The notes below the pieces were generated by a model that worked only from the letters and a program-made list of their open reading frames with translations, ran no database searches and was not told the origin of the DNA. Position numbers and translations under genes: made by a program. Below, in pieces: positions 1-6,674 of a stretch of 32,959 nucleotides of DNA. Numbering within the stretch: position 1 is the stretch's first letter; each line of letters opens with the position of its first letter. This DNA comes from a virus, in the IMG/VR virus record IMGVR_UViG_3300018083_000089, positions 1-32,959 of that record. The stretch is one strand, 5' to 3'.

Positions 1-1
1 A

Positions 2-172
2 AACCGAGTGCTGCCGTACTCATTGCAGGTCAACCATAAAAATAAAGACTTCACCGATAACGATCCGAGCAACCTCCAATGGCTATGTGCTTTATGTCAT
101 AAAGTGATTGACGGGATGACTGAGGCAGGTGAGGTAGACTACAGCGAGTACGGATCGTCAGGTATTTCATAG
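2..172 (+). CDS. HNH endonuclease, C-terminal part (cut by window edge)
   Basis: This is the last 56 residues of a gene whose start lies left of the window. The reading frame contains VNHKNKD, then NDPSNLQWLC and ALCHKVID. That is the His...Asn...Cys-x2-Cys-His layout of HNH homing-type or packaging endonucleases, where the first His and the Asn/His pair bind metal and cut DNA and the cysteines hold a structural zinc. The tail after the motif is short (GMTEAGEVDYSEYG) and ends in TAG. Phage HNH proteins may be free-standing homing nucleases or may assist terminase. With the N-terminus missing the two cannot be told apart. The family call is good from the motif; the role is open. Confidence 0.75.
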   Translation, partial: NRVLPYSLQVNHKNKDFTDNDPSNLQWLCALCHKVIDGMTEAGEVDYSEYGSSGIS

Positions 173-178
173 AAATCG

Positions 179-206
179 CTTGACAAGCCCGATAAGATGT
201 GTCAAG
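179..206. promoter_or_regulatory. 7-bp inverted repeat upstream of the first complete gene
   Basis: CTTGACA at 179-185 and TGTCAAG at 200-206 are perfect inverted repeats with a 14-base gap, 40 bases before the ATG at 246. The left half includes a consensus -35 hexamer (TTGACA), but no acceptable -10 lies 16-18 bases downstream. I read it as an operator-like dyad or a promoter remnant rather than a proven promoter. Confidence 0.35.
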
Positions 207-245
207 GTGAAGGTCCACCAGTCCCCTATACCAAAGGAAGTAGAA

Positions 246-1031
246 ATGCCTGACGTTAAGGAAATGTACGACACCGCTACTAAGCGGGTTGAGGAACTTG
301 ATGACCTCATTGATTCCGCATCTGATAGTAAGGGTGCGGGACAGCGAGCCGTTAAGAATCGGCTGATTGCTGACAACGAGGGTAATGTTAAGGATCTTGT
401 GGTCCAGATCAGTGAGGGTTTCGCTGATGAGGATCCGCAGGTTAAGTTTGGAGTCTACTTCGGACTTCTCCGAGAGTTGAAGAATGCTTTTGACGAGGCG
501 GCTACTGCTTACGTCGATACTCTCGTTGAGACTCGTCCCGAGGTTCAGAAGGCTTCTGATGCAGAGGTTGCTAAGGCTCAGGAAGAGCGTGGAGTTCTTG
601 CGGGTGTTATTAAGCACCTTGTTGGAATTCTCACGGTTACTAATCCTGAGTTGAAGGATGAGTTGAAGGTTCCCCGCAAGCGTCCGGTTGGTGGTGCTCG
701 TGGTAAGAGGGCAATCTCTTATTACACTTGGACTGTTAATGGTGTTGCTTTCGAGGGTGGAATCACTGAGTTGGCTAAGTCGATTGGTTACACTGATCGT
801 CCCGCTGATCTTCGTGATGAGATGAAGAAGGCAGACATTGACCTCACCAATCCTCCTCAGGTTATTAACTTCACGACTCCTTCTGGTGTTGTGCTTGTTG
901 GTACCAAGGATTCGGATGCCCCTGATTTCTCTAAGGCTGAGAAGCCCGAGAATGATGAGGATGATGACGAGACTCTCGACGCCGAGGATGATGACGCCGA
1001 GGATTTCGAGGACGCAGGACAGTCAATCTAA
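246..1031 (+). CDS. Acidic-tailed hypothetical early protein
   Basis: A 261-residue protein of unrecognised family. The ATG at 246 is preferred over upstream starts because AAGGAAG lies just before it. The first 130 residues look helical and charged. A middle part (about 150-225) has a basic patch, RKRPVGGARGKR, followed by YYTWTVNGVAFEGGITELAKSIG. The last 35 or so residues are almost entirely Asp/Glu. A basic or DNA-contacting body with an acidic tail is the pattern of phage ssDNA-binding proteins and of DNA mimics, but no diagnostic motif was found. Codon use leans strongly to T-ending codons plus GAG and AAG, unlike the following genes, which suggests high expression. It is separated from the replication operon by the hairpin-rich region at 1032-1440. 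Confidence 0.6.
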   Translation: MPDVKEMYDTATKRVEELDDLIDSASDSKGAGQRAVKNRLIADNEGNVKDLVVQISEGFADEDPQVKFGVYFGLLRELKNAFDEAATAYVDTLVETRPEVQKASDAEVAKAQEERGVLAGVIKHLVGILTVTNPELKDELKVPRKRPVGGARGKRAISYYTWTVNGVAFEGGITELAKSIGYTDRPADLRDEMKKADIDLTNPPQVINFTTPSGVVLVGTKDSDAPDFSKAEKPENDEDDDETLDAEDDDAEDFEDAGQSI

Positions 1032-1142
1032 GTAGGTCCGTTGTGGTCAGGCCACTCAGGAAGGATACGTTAAGTCCTTCCCTCCCATAAGGGTCAGTAA
1101 GAGATTACTGATGCCACCTGATTCGTTTCGGGAGTGGGAGCC

Positions 1143-1177
1143 GGGGGAATTAGGTCCTCTACCTACCTAATTCCCCC
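1143..1177 (+). terminator. 13-bp perfect hairpin, terminator-like
   Basis: GGGGGAATTAGGT (1143-1155) pairs perfectly with 1165-1177 across a 9-base loop. A G/C-rich base with an A/T-rich upper stem is terminator-like, but no T-run follows, so intrinsic termination is doubtful. It may act as an RNA-stabilising 3' end for the upstream gene. Confidence 0.35.
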
Positions 1178-1303
1178 TCCTAACACTAAAGAACCAGGAC
1201 AAAAAGCGGGGTTTCCGTAACAACCCTGGGATGCCAAAAGAGGGACTCTAGGAAAGTTTGCTAGAGCCTACACTCTTGAGGAACATCGGCTACTAAGCCG
1301 GGG

Positions 1304-1348
1304 GGAAGTTAAATGGAGGATCCACCCTAACGGGTCCATTTAACTTCC
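1304..1348. repeat. 14-bp perfect inverted repeat
   Basis: GGAAGTTAAATGGA (1304-1317) is exactly complementary to 1335-1348 across a 17-base loop. The loop holds a competing small stem, ACCC/GGGT (1324-1327/1332-1335, the last base shared with the right arm), so two alternative folds are possible, as in attenuators. Confidence 0.5.
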
Positions 1349-1360
1349 TCAAACATTCGT

Positions 1361-1412
1361 GGAGAGGGGGGTAGAGTTTCTTGATCCCCCTTGGGAAACT
1401 CCCCCCTTCTCC
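1361..1412 (+). promoter_or_regulatory. Long G-rich hairpin just upstream of a start codon
   Basis: GGAGA plus six G (1361-1371) pairs with six C plus TCTCC (1401-1412, one bulged T). After a 3-base bulge, AGTTTC (1375-1380) pairs with GAAACT (1395-1400). This gives 17 pairs, and the stem ends 28 bases before the ATG at 1441. The octamer ACATTCGT directly precedes the left arm, as it does at the hairpin at 4901-4973. Probably a leader hairpin affecting expression of the next gene. Confidence 0.45.
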
Positions 1413-1440
1413 CGAAGGTCACAACTAGAAAGGAAAGTTC

Positions 1441-1932
1441 ATGGCAGATGAATGGGGACGTCCAGGATTTCCTCAAGTCTTTGTTCCTAAGTCTTCTCTC
1501 CCCGGAGTAATCCGTGAGATGAAGTTGGGAACTCGTCAAGCAATCTACGCAGTAGCAGTCAAGGCTAAGTTCCGTAGAGGAACTTGGAATGGCTGCGTGA
1601 TGAATCAAGTTGCCGACGGATCAAATAACGTTCAGATGGCGGCGAATTACTTTGGTGAACCGTCCGATCTTATCGCCCGCTTCATTGCTAAGTGGGATGA
1701 AACGTCGGGGCATATCACTTCTGATGTGCAGGCAACTAAAGTCCTGATCCATGCTCTAATGGCTGCGGGACTAGTTGATACTCCGTCAGAGACACCTGTT
1801 CAGCATAAGGTGTGGAGAGTTGCCGTCTATACTTCTGACGAGACTCTCATGGTAGAAGAACTTCGTAACGAGATTGAGGATGGAGCATTCGATTCTCTCT
1901 TGGAGCGGATGGAGGAATTCTCCCTTGTATGA
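1441..1932 (+). CDS. Hypothetical protein, first gene of the replication operon
   Basis: A 163-residue protein I do not recognise. AGAAAGGAAAG sits just before the ATG. The sequence is mixed alpha/beta in character, with a basic stretch KAKFRRGTW near residues 41-49 and an acidic C-terminus rich in Glu. No membrane segment, Cys pair or catalytic motif is evident. Its position immediately downstream of the hairpin-rich region and upstream of a chain of overlapping replication genes suggests an early or replication accessory role, which is inference from context only. Its stop overlaps the likely TTG start of the next small gene. Confidence 0.65.
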   Translation: MADEWGRPGFPQVFVPKSSLPGVIREMKLGTRQAIYAVAVKAKFRRGTWNGCVMNQVADGSNNVQMAANYFGEPSDLIARFIAKWDETSGHITSDVQATKVLIHALMAAGLVDTPSETPVQHKVWRVAVYTSDETLMVEELRNEIEDGAFDSLLERMEEFSLV

Positions 1933-2065
1933 TTTCCCAATTGTAAGAGATCCTGAATGTCCCCCCGACGTCTGGTATCTCGTTCAGGATATCGCCTACT
2001 GTAGGGATTGTAACTATGTACTACGACATTGTATATGTCATGATACTGGTAAGGGGGATAAGTGA
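1925..2065 (+). CDS. 46-residue Cys-rich microprotein
   Basis: The frame is open from further upstream, but the best start is TTG at 1925, ten bases after GGAGGA (1910-1915) and overlapping the TGA of the preceding gene. The product begins MYDFPIVRDPECPPD and carries CRDC (about 26-29) and CIC (about 36-38), a pattern that can hold one zinc. Its TGA overlaps the ATG of the next gene (TGATG). The function is unknown. The coupling to neighbours on both sides is the main argument that it is real. The TTG start is a choice; a start at ATG 1874, inside the previous gene, is possible but less likely. Confidence 0.5.
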   Translation: MYDFPIVRDPECPPDVWYLVQDIAYCRDCNYVLRHCICHDTGKGDK

Positions 2066-2238
2066 TGTGGGGCGACAAGGGAGAAGAATATCGTCCAGAT
2101 AAGTGTACTCATGGTCCAGATGATGGATGCATGTGGTGCTGCCGATTATGTAATTATGATAGACACCTATGTCCTGGGTGTGGAACGGTTACCGACCATG
2201 TAGAATCTATTTGTGACGATTGTGAGAAGATCAAATGA
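2065..2238 (+). CDS. 57-residue protein with four Cys-x2-Cys pairs (zinc ribbon)
   Basis: Too short for most gene finders, this frame starts with ATG at 2065, overlapping the previous TGA, with AAGGGGGATA as ribosome site. It holds nine cysteines in 57 residues, including CMWC (22-25), CRLC (26-29), CPGC (36-39) and CDDC (50-53). This is enough for two zinc ribbon or treble-clef sites. Such small zinc proteins bind nucleic acid or proteins. Which applies here cannot be seen. Its stop overlaps the next ATG (ATGA), so it is part of a translationally coupled chain. Confidence 0.6.
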   Translation: MWGDKGEEYRPDKCTHGPDDGCMWCCRLCNYDRHLCPGCGTVTDHVESICDDCEKIK

Positions 2239-2372
2239 AAGTTCGAATCATTAGTGATTGCCAACATGGATGGAAGAAATGGTTTCACTTTCATGCATGG
2301 GAGCCTTGCCGCAATTGGCAGGGTAATACCTGGATTAGATGTTTCCGATGTGGAAAGCAGAAGATACGATGA
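2235..2372 (+). CDS. 45-residue zinc-ribbon-like microprotein
   Basis: The ATG at 2235 overlaps the preceding stop (ATGA) and its own TGA overlaps the start of the nuclease gene (ATGA at 2369). The product contains C9, C25 and CFRC at 36-39, together with several His and Trp residues (HGWKKWFHFHAWEPC). This resembles a degenerate zinc ribbon. It is unusually rich in aromatic residues. No known family was recognised. Coupling on both sides and the conserved Cys/His pattern support it as a true gene. Confidence 0.55.
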   Translation: MKVRIISDCQHGWKKWFHFHAWEPCRNWQGNTWIRCFRCGKQKIR

Positions 2373-3307
2373 GGCGTGACAACACTAAGGAAAGAGTTGG
2401 ACGCTACATCTCTCACTCCCAGGCACAGACCTGGTTGAATTGTGAGCAGAAATGGTGGTACAACTACAAACTAGGTTGGGTCAGTAAGGACACGGTCCCT
2501 CACCTAGTTATGGGGGATTACATTCACGGGAAACTTGACATCTATTACCAGATGCAGAAGTACGAAGACGGGGAGCCTCACTACACTCCCGATGAGTTGT
2601 ACGATATCATGGAGCCGTTGATTCTTGAGGATTTGAAAGAGGACGGCACGAACGGCGAGCACATTTCTCGTGCTCTCAAGACCATGAATCGATACATCCG
2701 AGTCTATGCCCCTGTAGAAGATGAGGGTATGGAAGTAGTCGAGTCGGAGATGTATTTCGAGATTGAGATTCCTACTCCCAAAGATAGGACTGTTACTATC
2801 GAGGGGTATGTTGACTTGTTCTACAAGAATAAGTTTGGACTACTGATTGTTCGGGATCACAAATCTACTGACTCTGGTAGGTTCTGGAACAGTCTGCAAG
2901 TCAACTACGATATGCAGCAGACAGTATACATTGCTGGCTTGCGTTCCCTTGGTTATGACGTGTGGCGGGGTGAAGTAAACTTCCTTAACACTCACGACTA
3001 CAAAGACTTCAATGCAGTCCCTATCGAAAAGATGTTCAAGACTGTGGGAGCCTCTCGCACACAAGATGAGTTGGATGCTAGTCTACTGTGGCTTGGCAAG
3101 ATGGTGGATCGTCAACTTGATTTGACTGATCCTCAGATGAGCCGAGATAAATCCTGTGGCTATTGTCCCTATGCTAATCCCTGTCTCCACAAATTTAAGG
3201 GGAAAGATGATGCGGTTATCCTTCAACTCGGATTCAGAAGAAAGGATGGATACACAGAATATCATGCCGCCGAAGCAAATCAGCAAAGTAGTAGTGACGT
3301 ATCTTGA
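2369..3307 (+). CDS. PD-(D/E)XK nuclease, Cas4/RecB-like, with probable Fe-S cluster
   Basis: A 312-residue nuclease starting at ATG 2369, which overlaps the previous stop; the frame is open further upstream but that start is inside the preceding gene. Seen motifs: C25 in LNCEQKWW, His in GDYIHGKLD (about 53), a catalytic Asp in EGYVDLF, then VRDHKS as the D-x-K motif, and CGYCPYANPC near 263-272. The order Cys, nuclease core, three C-terminal Cys is that of Cas4 and AddB-type enzymes, in which four Cys hold a 4Fe-4S cluster. These enzymes process DNA ends, usually 5'-3' on single strands. Next to a RecA-like ATPase and an OB-fold-like protein, it probably serves phage recombination or replication. 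Family confident, exact activity inferred. Confidence 0.8.
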   Translation: MRRDNTKERVGRYISHSQAQTWLNCEQKWWYNYKLGWVSKDTVPHLVMGDYIHGKLDIYYQMQKYEDGEPHYTPDELYDIMEPLILEDLKEDGTNGEHISRALKTMNRYIRVYAPVEDEGMEVVESEMYFEIEIPTPKDRTVTIEGYVDLFYKNKFGLLIVRDHKSTDSGRFWNSLQVNYDMQQTVYIAGLRSLGYDVWRGEVNFLNTHDYKDFNAVPIEKMFKTVGASRTQDELDASLLWLGKMVDRQLDLTDPQMSRDKSCGYCPYANPCLHKFKGKDDAVILQLGFRRKDGYTEYHAAEANQQSSSDVS

Positions 3308-3449
3308 TGGGTCCGAGGAATCATTTGATGTCCCCGAGACTCAAGGTTTTGTTCGCAAGTCCCTCACCTACGAACCAGTACGTGAGGCCCAAGGAATTCT
3401 CAAGTGGGGAAAGGCTATTAACATGCACGAAATCTGCTGGTACACATGA
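3264..3449 (+). CDS. Small hypothetical protein
   Basis: A 61-residue frame (MPPKQISKVVVTYLDGSEESFDVPE...) overlapping the 3' end of the nuclease gene by 44 bases. ATG 3264 gives a sensible beta-rich N-terminus; ATG 3246 is the alternative and lies closer to AAAGG. Neither has a perfect ribosome site. The segment VVVTYLDGSEESFDVPE resembles the small beta proteins with a 'YxDGxxE' turn often found in phage operons. Function unknown. Its TGA overlaps the next ATG (ATGATG at 3446), which supports translation. Confidence 0.5.
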   Translation: MPPKQISKVVVTYLDGSEESFDVPETQGFVRKSLTYEPVREAQGILKWGKAINMHEICWYT

Positions 3450-3625
3450 TGTTCCCTACTTGGATTCAACTCGGAATTGGAACCCTCAAATATAATACTC
3501 CTACCATACGTATATGGTGTAAGCGATGTGGGTGGTTTAAGGATGAGATAGTAGACGTCAGGATTAATACAGTGACCCTCGTTGTAAATAATCATCTATC
3601 TCTTTCCCCGGAGTGTCAAGCATGA
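3446..3625 (+). CDS. 59-residue protein with one Cys-x2-Cys
   Basis: ATG at 3446 overlaps the preceding stop, and the TGA at 3623-3625 overlaps the next ATG (3622). The product is short and beta-rich with a single CKRC knuckle at residues 25-28 and a lone Cys near the C-terminus. It may hold half of a zinc site. No family recognised. It belongs to the same chain of coupled microproteins as those at 1925-2372, which supports it as a gene despite its size. Confidence 0.5.
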   Translation: MMFPTWIQLGIGTLKYNTPTIRIWCKRCGWFKDEIVDVRINTVTLVVNNHLSLSPECQA

Positions 3626-3765
3626 CTGTCGAAGAACTCATAGAACTACTAAATCAAGATTGGATTGACAAGGGCCTAGATGTTGTTGTTACAGCATCTG
3701 AGCCTGGGGCTACTAACATCTCTGTAGAAATCTATGAGGATGCAGTAGAAATTTGGGGTCGATGA
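3622..3765 (+). CDS. 47-residue acidic microprotein
   Basis: Starts with ATG 3622 inside the previous stop and ends with TGA overlapping the ATG of the ATPase gene (3762). The sequence begins MTVEELIELLNQDWIDKGLDVVV and is strongly acidic overall. It has a short amphipathic helix followed by beta-like repeats of V and I. There is no Cys pair. The function is unknown. The overlaps on both sides and absence of any gap suggest it is translated along with the operon. Confidence 0.5.
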   Translation: MTVEELIELLNQDWIDKGLDVVVTASEPGATNISVEIYEDAVEIWGR

Positions 3766-4475
3766 CAGTCACTCCTAGACCTCCCCGCAAACTCACTGGT
3801 CATTACTTAGGTGCAATCTATGGTGATCCCGGATGTGGCAAGACAACACTTGCCGCCAAGTCTCCTGATCCCATCCATATAGATACTGGTAACGAGTCAT
3901 TAGTTCTCGCCTATACACCTGGGCTTGAGAACACACCAGTATATCCTGTGACTTCCCACCAGGAAATCATGGAGATAGTTATGGACGTGCGGATCGGAAA
4001 GATCAAGTGCAAGACTCTCATCATAGACAACGTCACAGATCAACAGCGTCTGCAACTTGCTCACTCCGCTGAGAAGTTAAAGACTGGCAGACTCTTTGCA
4101 GACGTCATCGTTCCCATTCAGCAGGACTATAACATTGGTACTGTGGCAATCGGAAACATGCTTGATACTCTCAAGTCGGATGCTTTCCCTGCTGACGTGC
4201 TGTTGATTATGCACCGCTCGGATATCTTTGACAAGGCTGGTAACTTTGTCATCACCCGTCATGCAGTGACACCTAAACTCGCTACCAGAATTTCTGGTGC
4301 AGTGGACTTCCTTCTTTACATGAAGAAGGATATCAACTCAATCAAGAAGGAGGTTCTTCGTACCCTTCGTGCCAATCCTAGTAATATGGTAGATGCTAAG
4401 AATCGTATAGCACTACCCGATGAGTTCCCCGCAGAGGACCTTTGGTCCATCATAGAAAGTAGGAGAGAGAAGTGA
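3762..4475 (+). CDS. P-loop ATPase, RecA/AAA_24-like phage nucleotide-binding protein
   Basis: A 237-residue ATPase; ATG 3762 overlaps the preceding stop. GDPGCGKTT (21-29) is the Walker A motif and CKTLIIDNVT (about 82-90) carries the Walker B Asp. The length and the following DUF669-like gene match the phage pair 'AAA-family ATPase plus DUF669 protein', found in replication/recombination modules of many siphophages and podophages, where the ATPase is thought to work as a Sak4-like annealase or recombinase. Here it sits directly downstream of the Cas4-like nuclease, making a nuclease, ATPase and OB-protein recombination set. Its TGA overlaps the GTG of the next gene, implying fixed stoichiometry. 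Confidence 0.8.
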   Translation: MTVTPRPPRKLTGHYLGAIYGDPGCGKTTLAAKSPDPIHIDTGNESLVLAYTPGLENTPVYPVTSHQEIMEIVMDVRIGKIKCKTLIIDNVTDQQRLQLAHSAEKLKTGRLFADVIVPIQQDYNIGTVAIGNMLDTLKSDAFPADVLLIMHRSDIFDKAGNFVITRHAVTPKLATRISGAVDFLLYMKKDINSIKKEVLRTLRANPSNMVDAKNRIALPDEFPAEDLWSIIESRREK

Positions 4476-4888
4476 AACTTAAGCTTAATATGAAGAACGT
4501 TGGGAGCATGTTTGATCCTGTTCCTGACGACGTCTATCGATTCCGTATCACTGCAATCGAAGATAGGGAAGGGCCCGCAGGGCCATACTGCTATGTCACT
4601 CTCACAATTGCAGAGGGTGAATTAGCCGAGACTCGGGCAGTTGGTGACAACTGGAGTTTCGCAGAGAAGGCTTTGTGGAAGACCAAGAAGTCTCTCGAAG
4701 CAGTCTCAGGTGTGGAGTGGGACGAAGATGATATGGACTTCGACTCGGATGAGTTCGTTAACATGGAAGTCTATGGCCTGACTGCTCAGGAAACCTATCC
4801 CAAGAAGGATGGTACCGGAGAGGGTACTAAGTCTGTTATCTCTGAGTACTATTCGATTGCGAGTATGTCGGACCCCAAGGACATTTAA
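4472..4888 (+). CDS. DUF669-like protein, probable ssDNA-binding partner
   Basis: A 138-residue acidic protein starting with GTG 4472, which overlaps the ATPase stop (GTGA), with AGGAGAGAGA as ribosome site. The N-terminal pattern FDPVPDDVYRFRITAIEDREGPAGPYCYVTLTI is that of DUF669/OB-like phage proteins: a short 'x-P-x-G-x-Y' type lead-in, then paired beta strands. The middle is acidic (WDEDDMDFDSDEF), and a 'Y..KDG...' turn precedes the C-terminus. DUF669 proteins are taken to be ssDNA-binding or annealing helpers of the adjacent Sak4-like ATPase. The family assignment is by pattern and neighbourhood, not by a catalytic motif. Confidence 0.6.
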   Translation: MKLKLNMKNVGSMFDPVPDDVYRFRITAIEDREGPAGPYCYVTLTIAEGELAETRAVGDNWSFAEKALWKTKKSLEAVSGVEWDEDDMDFDSDEFVNMEVYGLTAQETYPKKDGTGEGTKSVISEYYSIASMSDPKDI

Positions 4889-4900
4889 TTCCACACATTC

Positions 4901-4973
4901 GTAAGGCAGGGGTCTCCACTCGGCTACGGTTGCTACAACTCTGTATCCGTAAGTGGTCGGGCCCCTGCCTTAC
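4901..4973 (+). promoter_or_regulatory. 73-base hairpin before the primase-helicase gene
   Basis: GTAAGGCAGGGG (4901-4912) pairs perfectly with 4962-4973. Inside, CCACT (4916-4920) pairs with AGTGG (4952-4956) and TACGG (4925-4929) with CCGTA (4947-4951), leaving a 17-base apical loop. The element fills most of the 106-base gap and ends 21 bases before the GTG start. ACATTCGT overlaps its 5' end, as it precedes the hairpin at 1361. It is probably an RNA leader element or a processing or attenuation site; an origin is also possible. Confidence 0.5.
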
Positions 4974-4994
4974 ACTTCTTTGAAGGGAGTGAGT

Positions 4995-6674
4995 GTGGAA
5001 TCAATTGATGAGTTTCTATCACTCATCTTCCGACACGCACCAGATGGACGATTCTATTTCTCCAATGAGATCCACAAGACGTTGGGAAAAGCCTTCCCGA
5101 AGTGGCACAGGACGAAAGAAGACTATGCTAAATCGCTTGTTACCGAAACAGGAAAGTCAACCGATCTCTATTTCTCGCCTGCACTCTACCTCCGGCCAAC
5201 ACGACCCATCAAATCCAATGTCGCTGGCTCGTCAGTTGTGTGGGTTGATTGTGACTCTGGACTACCAGAATTTGACAAGTCTCCCAGCCTTCTTATTGAA
5301 ACTAGCCCTGATCACTTTCACGCCTATTGGGCTCTTGAGGGCTTCAAACCTGCTCCGTACATCGAAGCAATCAACAGGCAGTTGGCATATAAGTACCATA
5401 CTGACAAGTCGGGATGGGACTCTACACAGTTGTTACGCCCACCGGGCAGTTACAATCGCAAACGGGAGAATTTCCAGGCAAAGGTCACTGAACATCGTGA
5501 CTCTATCCATGCCTTCGAGGTAACCGCCGAAGATATAACTACTCCTACCCTACAGGGGGACGTGTCAGAAGTTCTGGCCCGCACCGTCTTCACTCAGAAG
5601 ATTAGGAACCTGCTATTCAAAGAGACCACCTCTAAGAACGAGGGCCGTTCCGGCCTGATCTTTCAAACAGCGTGTGAATTAGTCTCAATGAATCTTCCGG
5701 ACTCGGAAATCATTGCACTGCTGATGATGCAGGATGACCGCCTTAAGAAGTTCACAAATCATGCTGACCGCATAGGAACTTTGACGGGGTTGGTTACGAA
5801 CGCTCGCGGCAAGGTGGGTATACACGCCCCTGTAGGGAAGGAAGATTCTCGCCCGCTTTACTCAATTTGGAAGGGCAATAAGGAATTCCTTTCTGCAAAG
5901 GACGGGGAGGGGGAGCAGTTCATCGTTCAACATCTACTGTATAAGCAGGGTATTACCATCATTGGGGGAGAACCCGGTGCTGGTAAGTCTAGGTTTACAA
6001 TTCAGATGTTGGATTCGATCAGTTGTGGCAAACCATTTATTGGAAAAGCAGTTCATGAACCCTTAGTGTGCGCTTACATCTCGCTTGATATGAACAATCG
6101 GAGGGTAAGAGATATTCGTACCAAGCAGCAATTCTTCTATACCGATGTGGAACAGGATCTCATTGAGAAGAACATGAACATGTTTATCCGTGGATATGGT
6201 ATGGACTTAACAAACCCTGAACTTCAAGCAAGGGTCCAAGAGGATCTAATTGCCATTGGTGCACAGGTAGTCTGCTTCGACGTTCTAGCGAGGGCAGTAC
6301 CCTCTATGCTTGATGATCAGATGGCAGTTAAATTTCTCGATTGGGTTCAAGCCATGATTGAATTTAATGGGATATCAGTAGTGTTTGTAACCCACACTAG
6401 AAAGACTGCGGTAGGTATTAAAGCATCTCACGGATTGGATGATATGTATGGGTCACGTCACTGGTCAATTCCTCCCGATGAGGCATTTACCCTGGTCAAC
6501 ACCTCCACTAACGATACTACTATGTATGTAAATAAAGATCGTTCAGGAGAACTCGGAGAGTTCGTCTATCTTTATAAGGATTACAATCATTCTTCATTCA
6601 GTATTAGGAATCTTACCAAGAAGGAAGATGTTAGTGAAGAAGATGCTACGACTGCCGCAGGACAGGGACTCTAA
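4995..6674 (+). CDS. Primase-helicase fusion (PrimPol/RepB-type primase plus RepA-like AAA_25 helicase)
   Basis: A 559-residue protein. GTG 4995 is chosen because GAAGGGAG lies 5 bases upstream; a longer frame from GTG 4953 would start inside the hairpin. N-terminal half: WVDCD (about 84), then SPDHFHAYW and STQLLRPPGSYNRK, which match the catalytic DxD, 'sxxHxYW' and basic motifs of archaeo-eukaryotic-type primases of the RepB/PrimPol group. C-terminal half: GGEPGAGKS (about 325-333) as Walker A, VVCFDVLAR as Walker B and VVFVTHTRK, typical of RepA-like hexameric helicases (AAA_25). It likely unwinds the fork and lays primers for the downstream polymerase. Its last base overlaps the polymerase ATG. 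Confidence 0.82.
   Translation: MESIDEFLSLIFRHAPDGRFYFSNEIHKTLGKAFPKWHRTKEDYAKSLVTETGKSTDLYFSPALYLRPTRPIKSNVAGSSVVWVDCDSGLPEFDKSPSLLIETSPDHFHAYWALEGFKPAPYIEAINRQLAYKYHTDKSGWDSTQLLRPPGSYNRKRENFQAKVTEHRDSIHAFEVTAEDITTPTLQGDVSEVLARTVFTQKIRNLLFKETTSKNEGRSGLIFQTACELVSMNLPDSEIIALLMMQDDRLKKFTNHADRIGTLTGLVTNARGKVGIHAPVGKEDSRPLYSIWKGNKEFLSAKDGEGEQFIVQHLLYKQGITIIGGEPGAGKSRFTIQMLDSISCGKPFIGKAVHEPLVCAYISLDMNNRRVRDIRTKQQFFYTDVEQDLIEKNMNMFIRGYGMDLTNPELQARVQEDLIAIGAQVVCFDVLARAVPSMLDDQMAVKFLDWVQAMIEFNGISVVFVTHTRKTAVGIKASHGLDDMYGSRHWSIPPDEAFTLVNTSTNDTTMYVNKDRSGELGEFVYLYKDYNHSSFSIRNLTKKEDVSEEDATTAAGQGL

Larger units (their letters stand above)
1032..1440 (+). ncRNA. Gene-free region with consecutive hairpins (possible structured RNA or leader)
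   Basis: No convincing gene lies in these 409 bases. Instead there is a row of inverted repeats, read directly from the sequence: 1059-1065/1075-1081 (7 bp), 1094-1100/1105-1111 (7 bp, loop gaga), 1143-1155/1165-1177 (13 bp), 1209-1213/1222-1226 (5 bp), 1246-1251/1261-1266 (6 bp), 1287-1290/1297-1300 (4 bp), 1304-1317/1335-1348 (14 bp) and 1361-1380/1395-1412 (17 pairs with small bulges). It starts at the stop of the acidic-tailed gene and ends about 30 bases before the next ATG. It could be a structured noncoding RNA, an attenuating leader, a set of processing sites or a replication origin. The structure is clear; the function is inference. Confidence 0.5.

Noticed and set aside
180-208. TTGACA at 180 as a sigma-70 promoter for the first gene
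   Set aside because: No TAnnnT-like -10 occurs at 16-18 bases; the hexamer is part of an inverted repeat, so I list it only as a dyad.
1327-1608. Minus-strand frame of 93 residues across the hairpins and the 1441 gene
   Set aside because: It runs antisense through the hairpin region and a gene with a good start; no motif or ribosome site supports it.
4953-4994. Longer N-terminus of the primase-helicase from GTG 4953
   Set aside because: That start lies within the 4901-4973 hairpin and has no ribosome site, while GTG 4995 has GAAGGGAG at good spacing.
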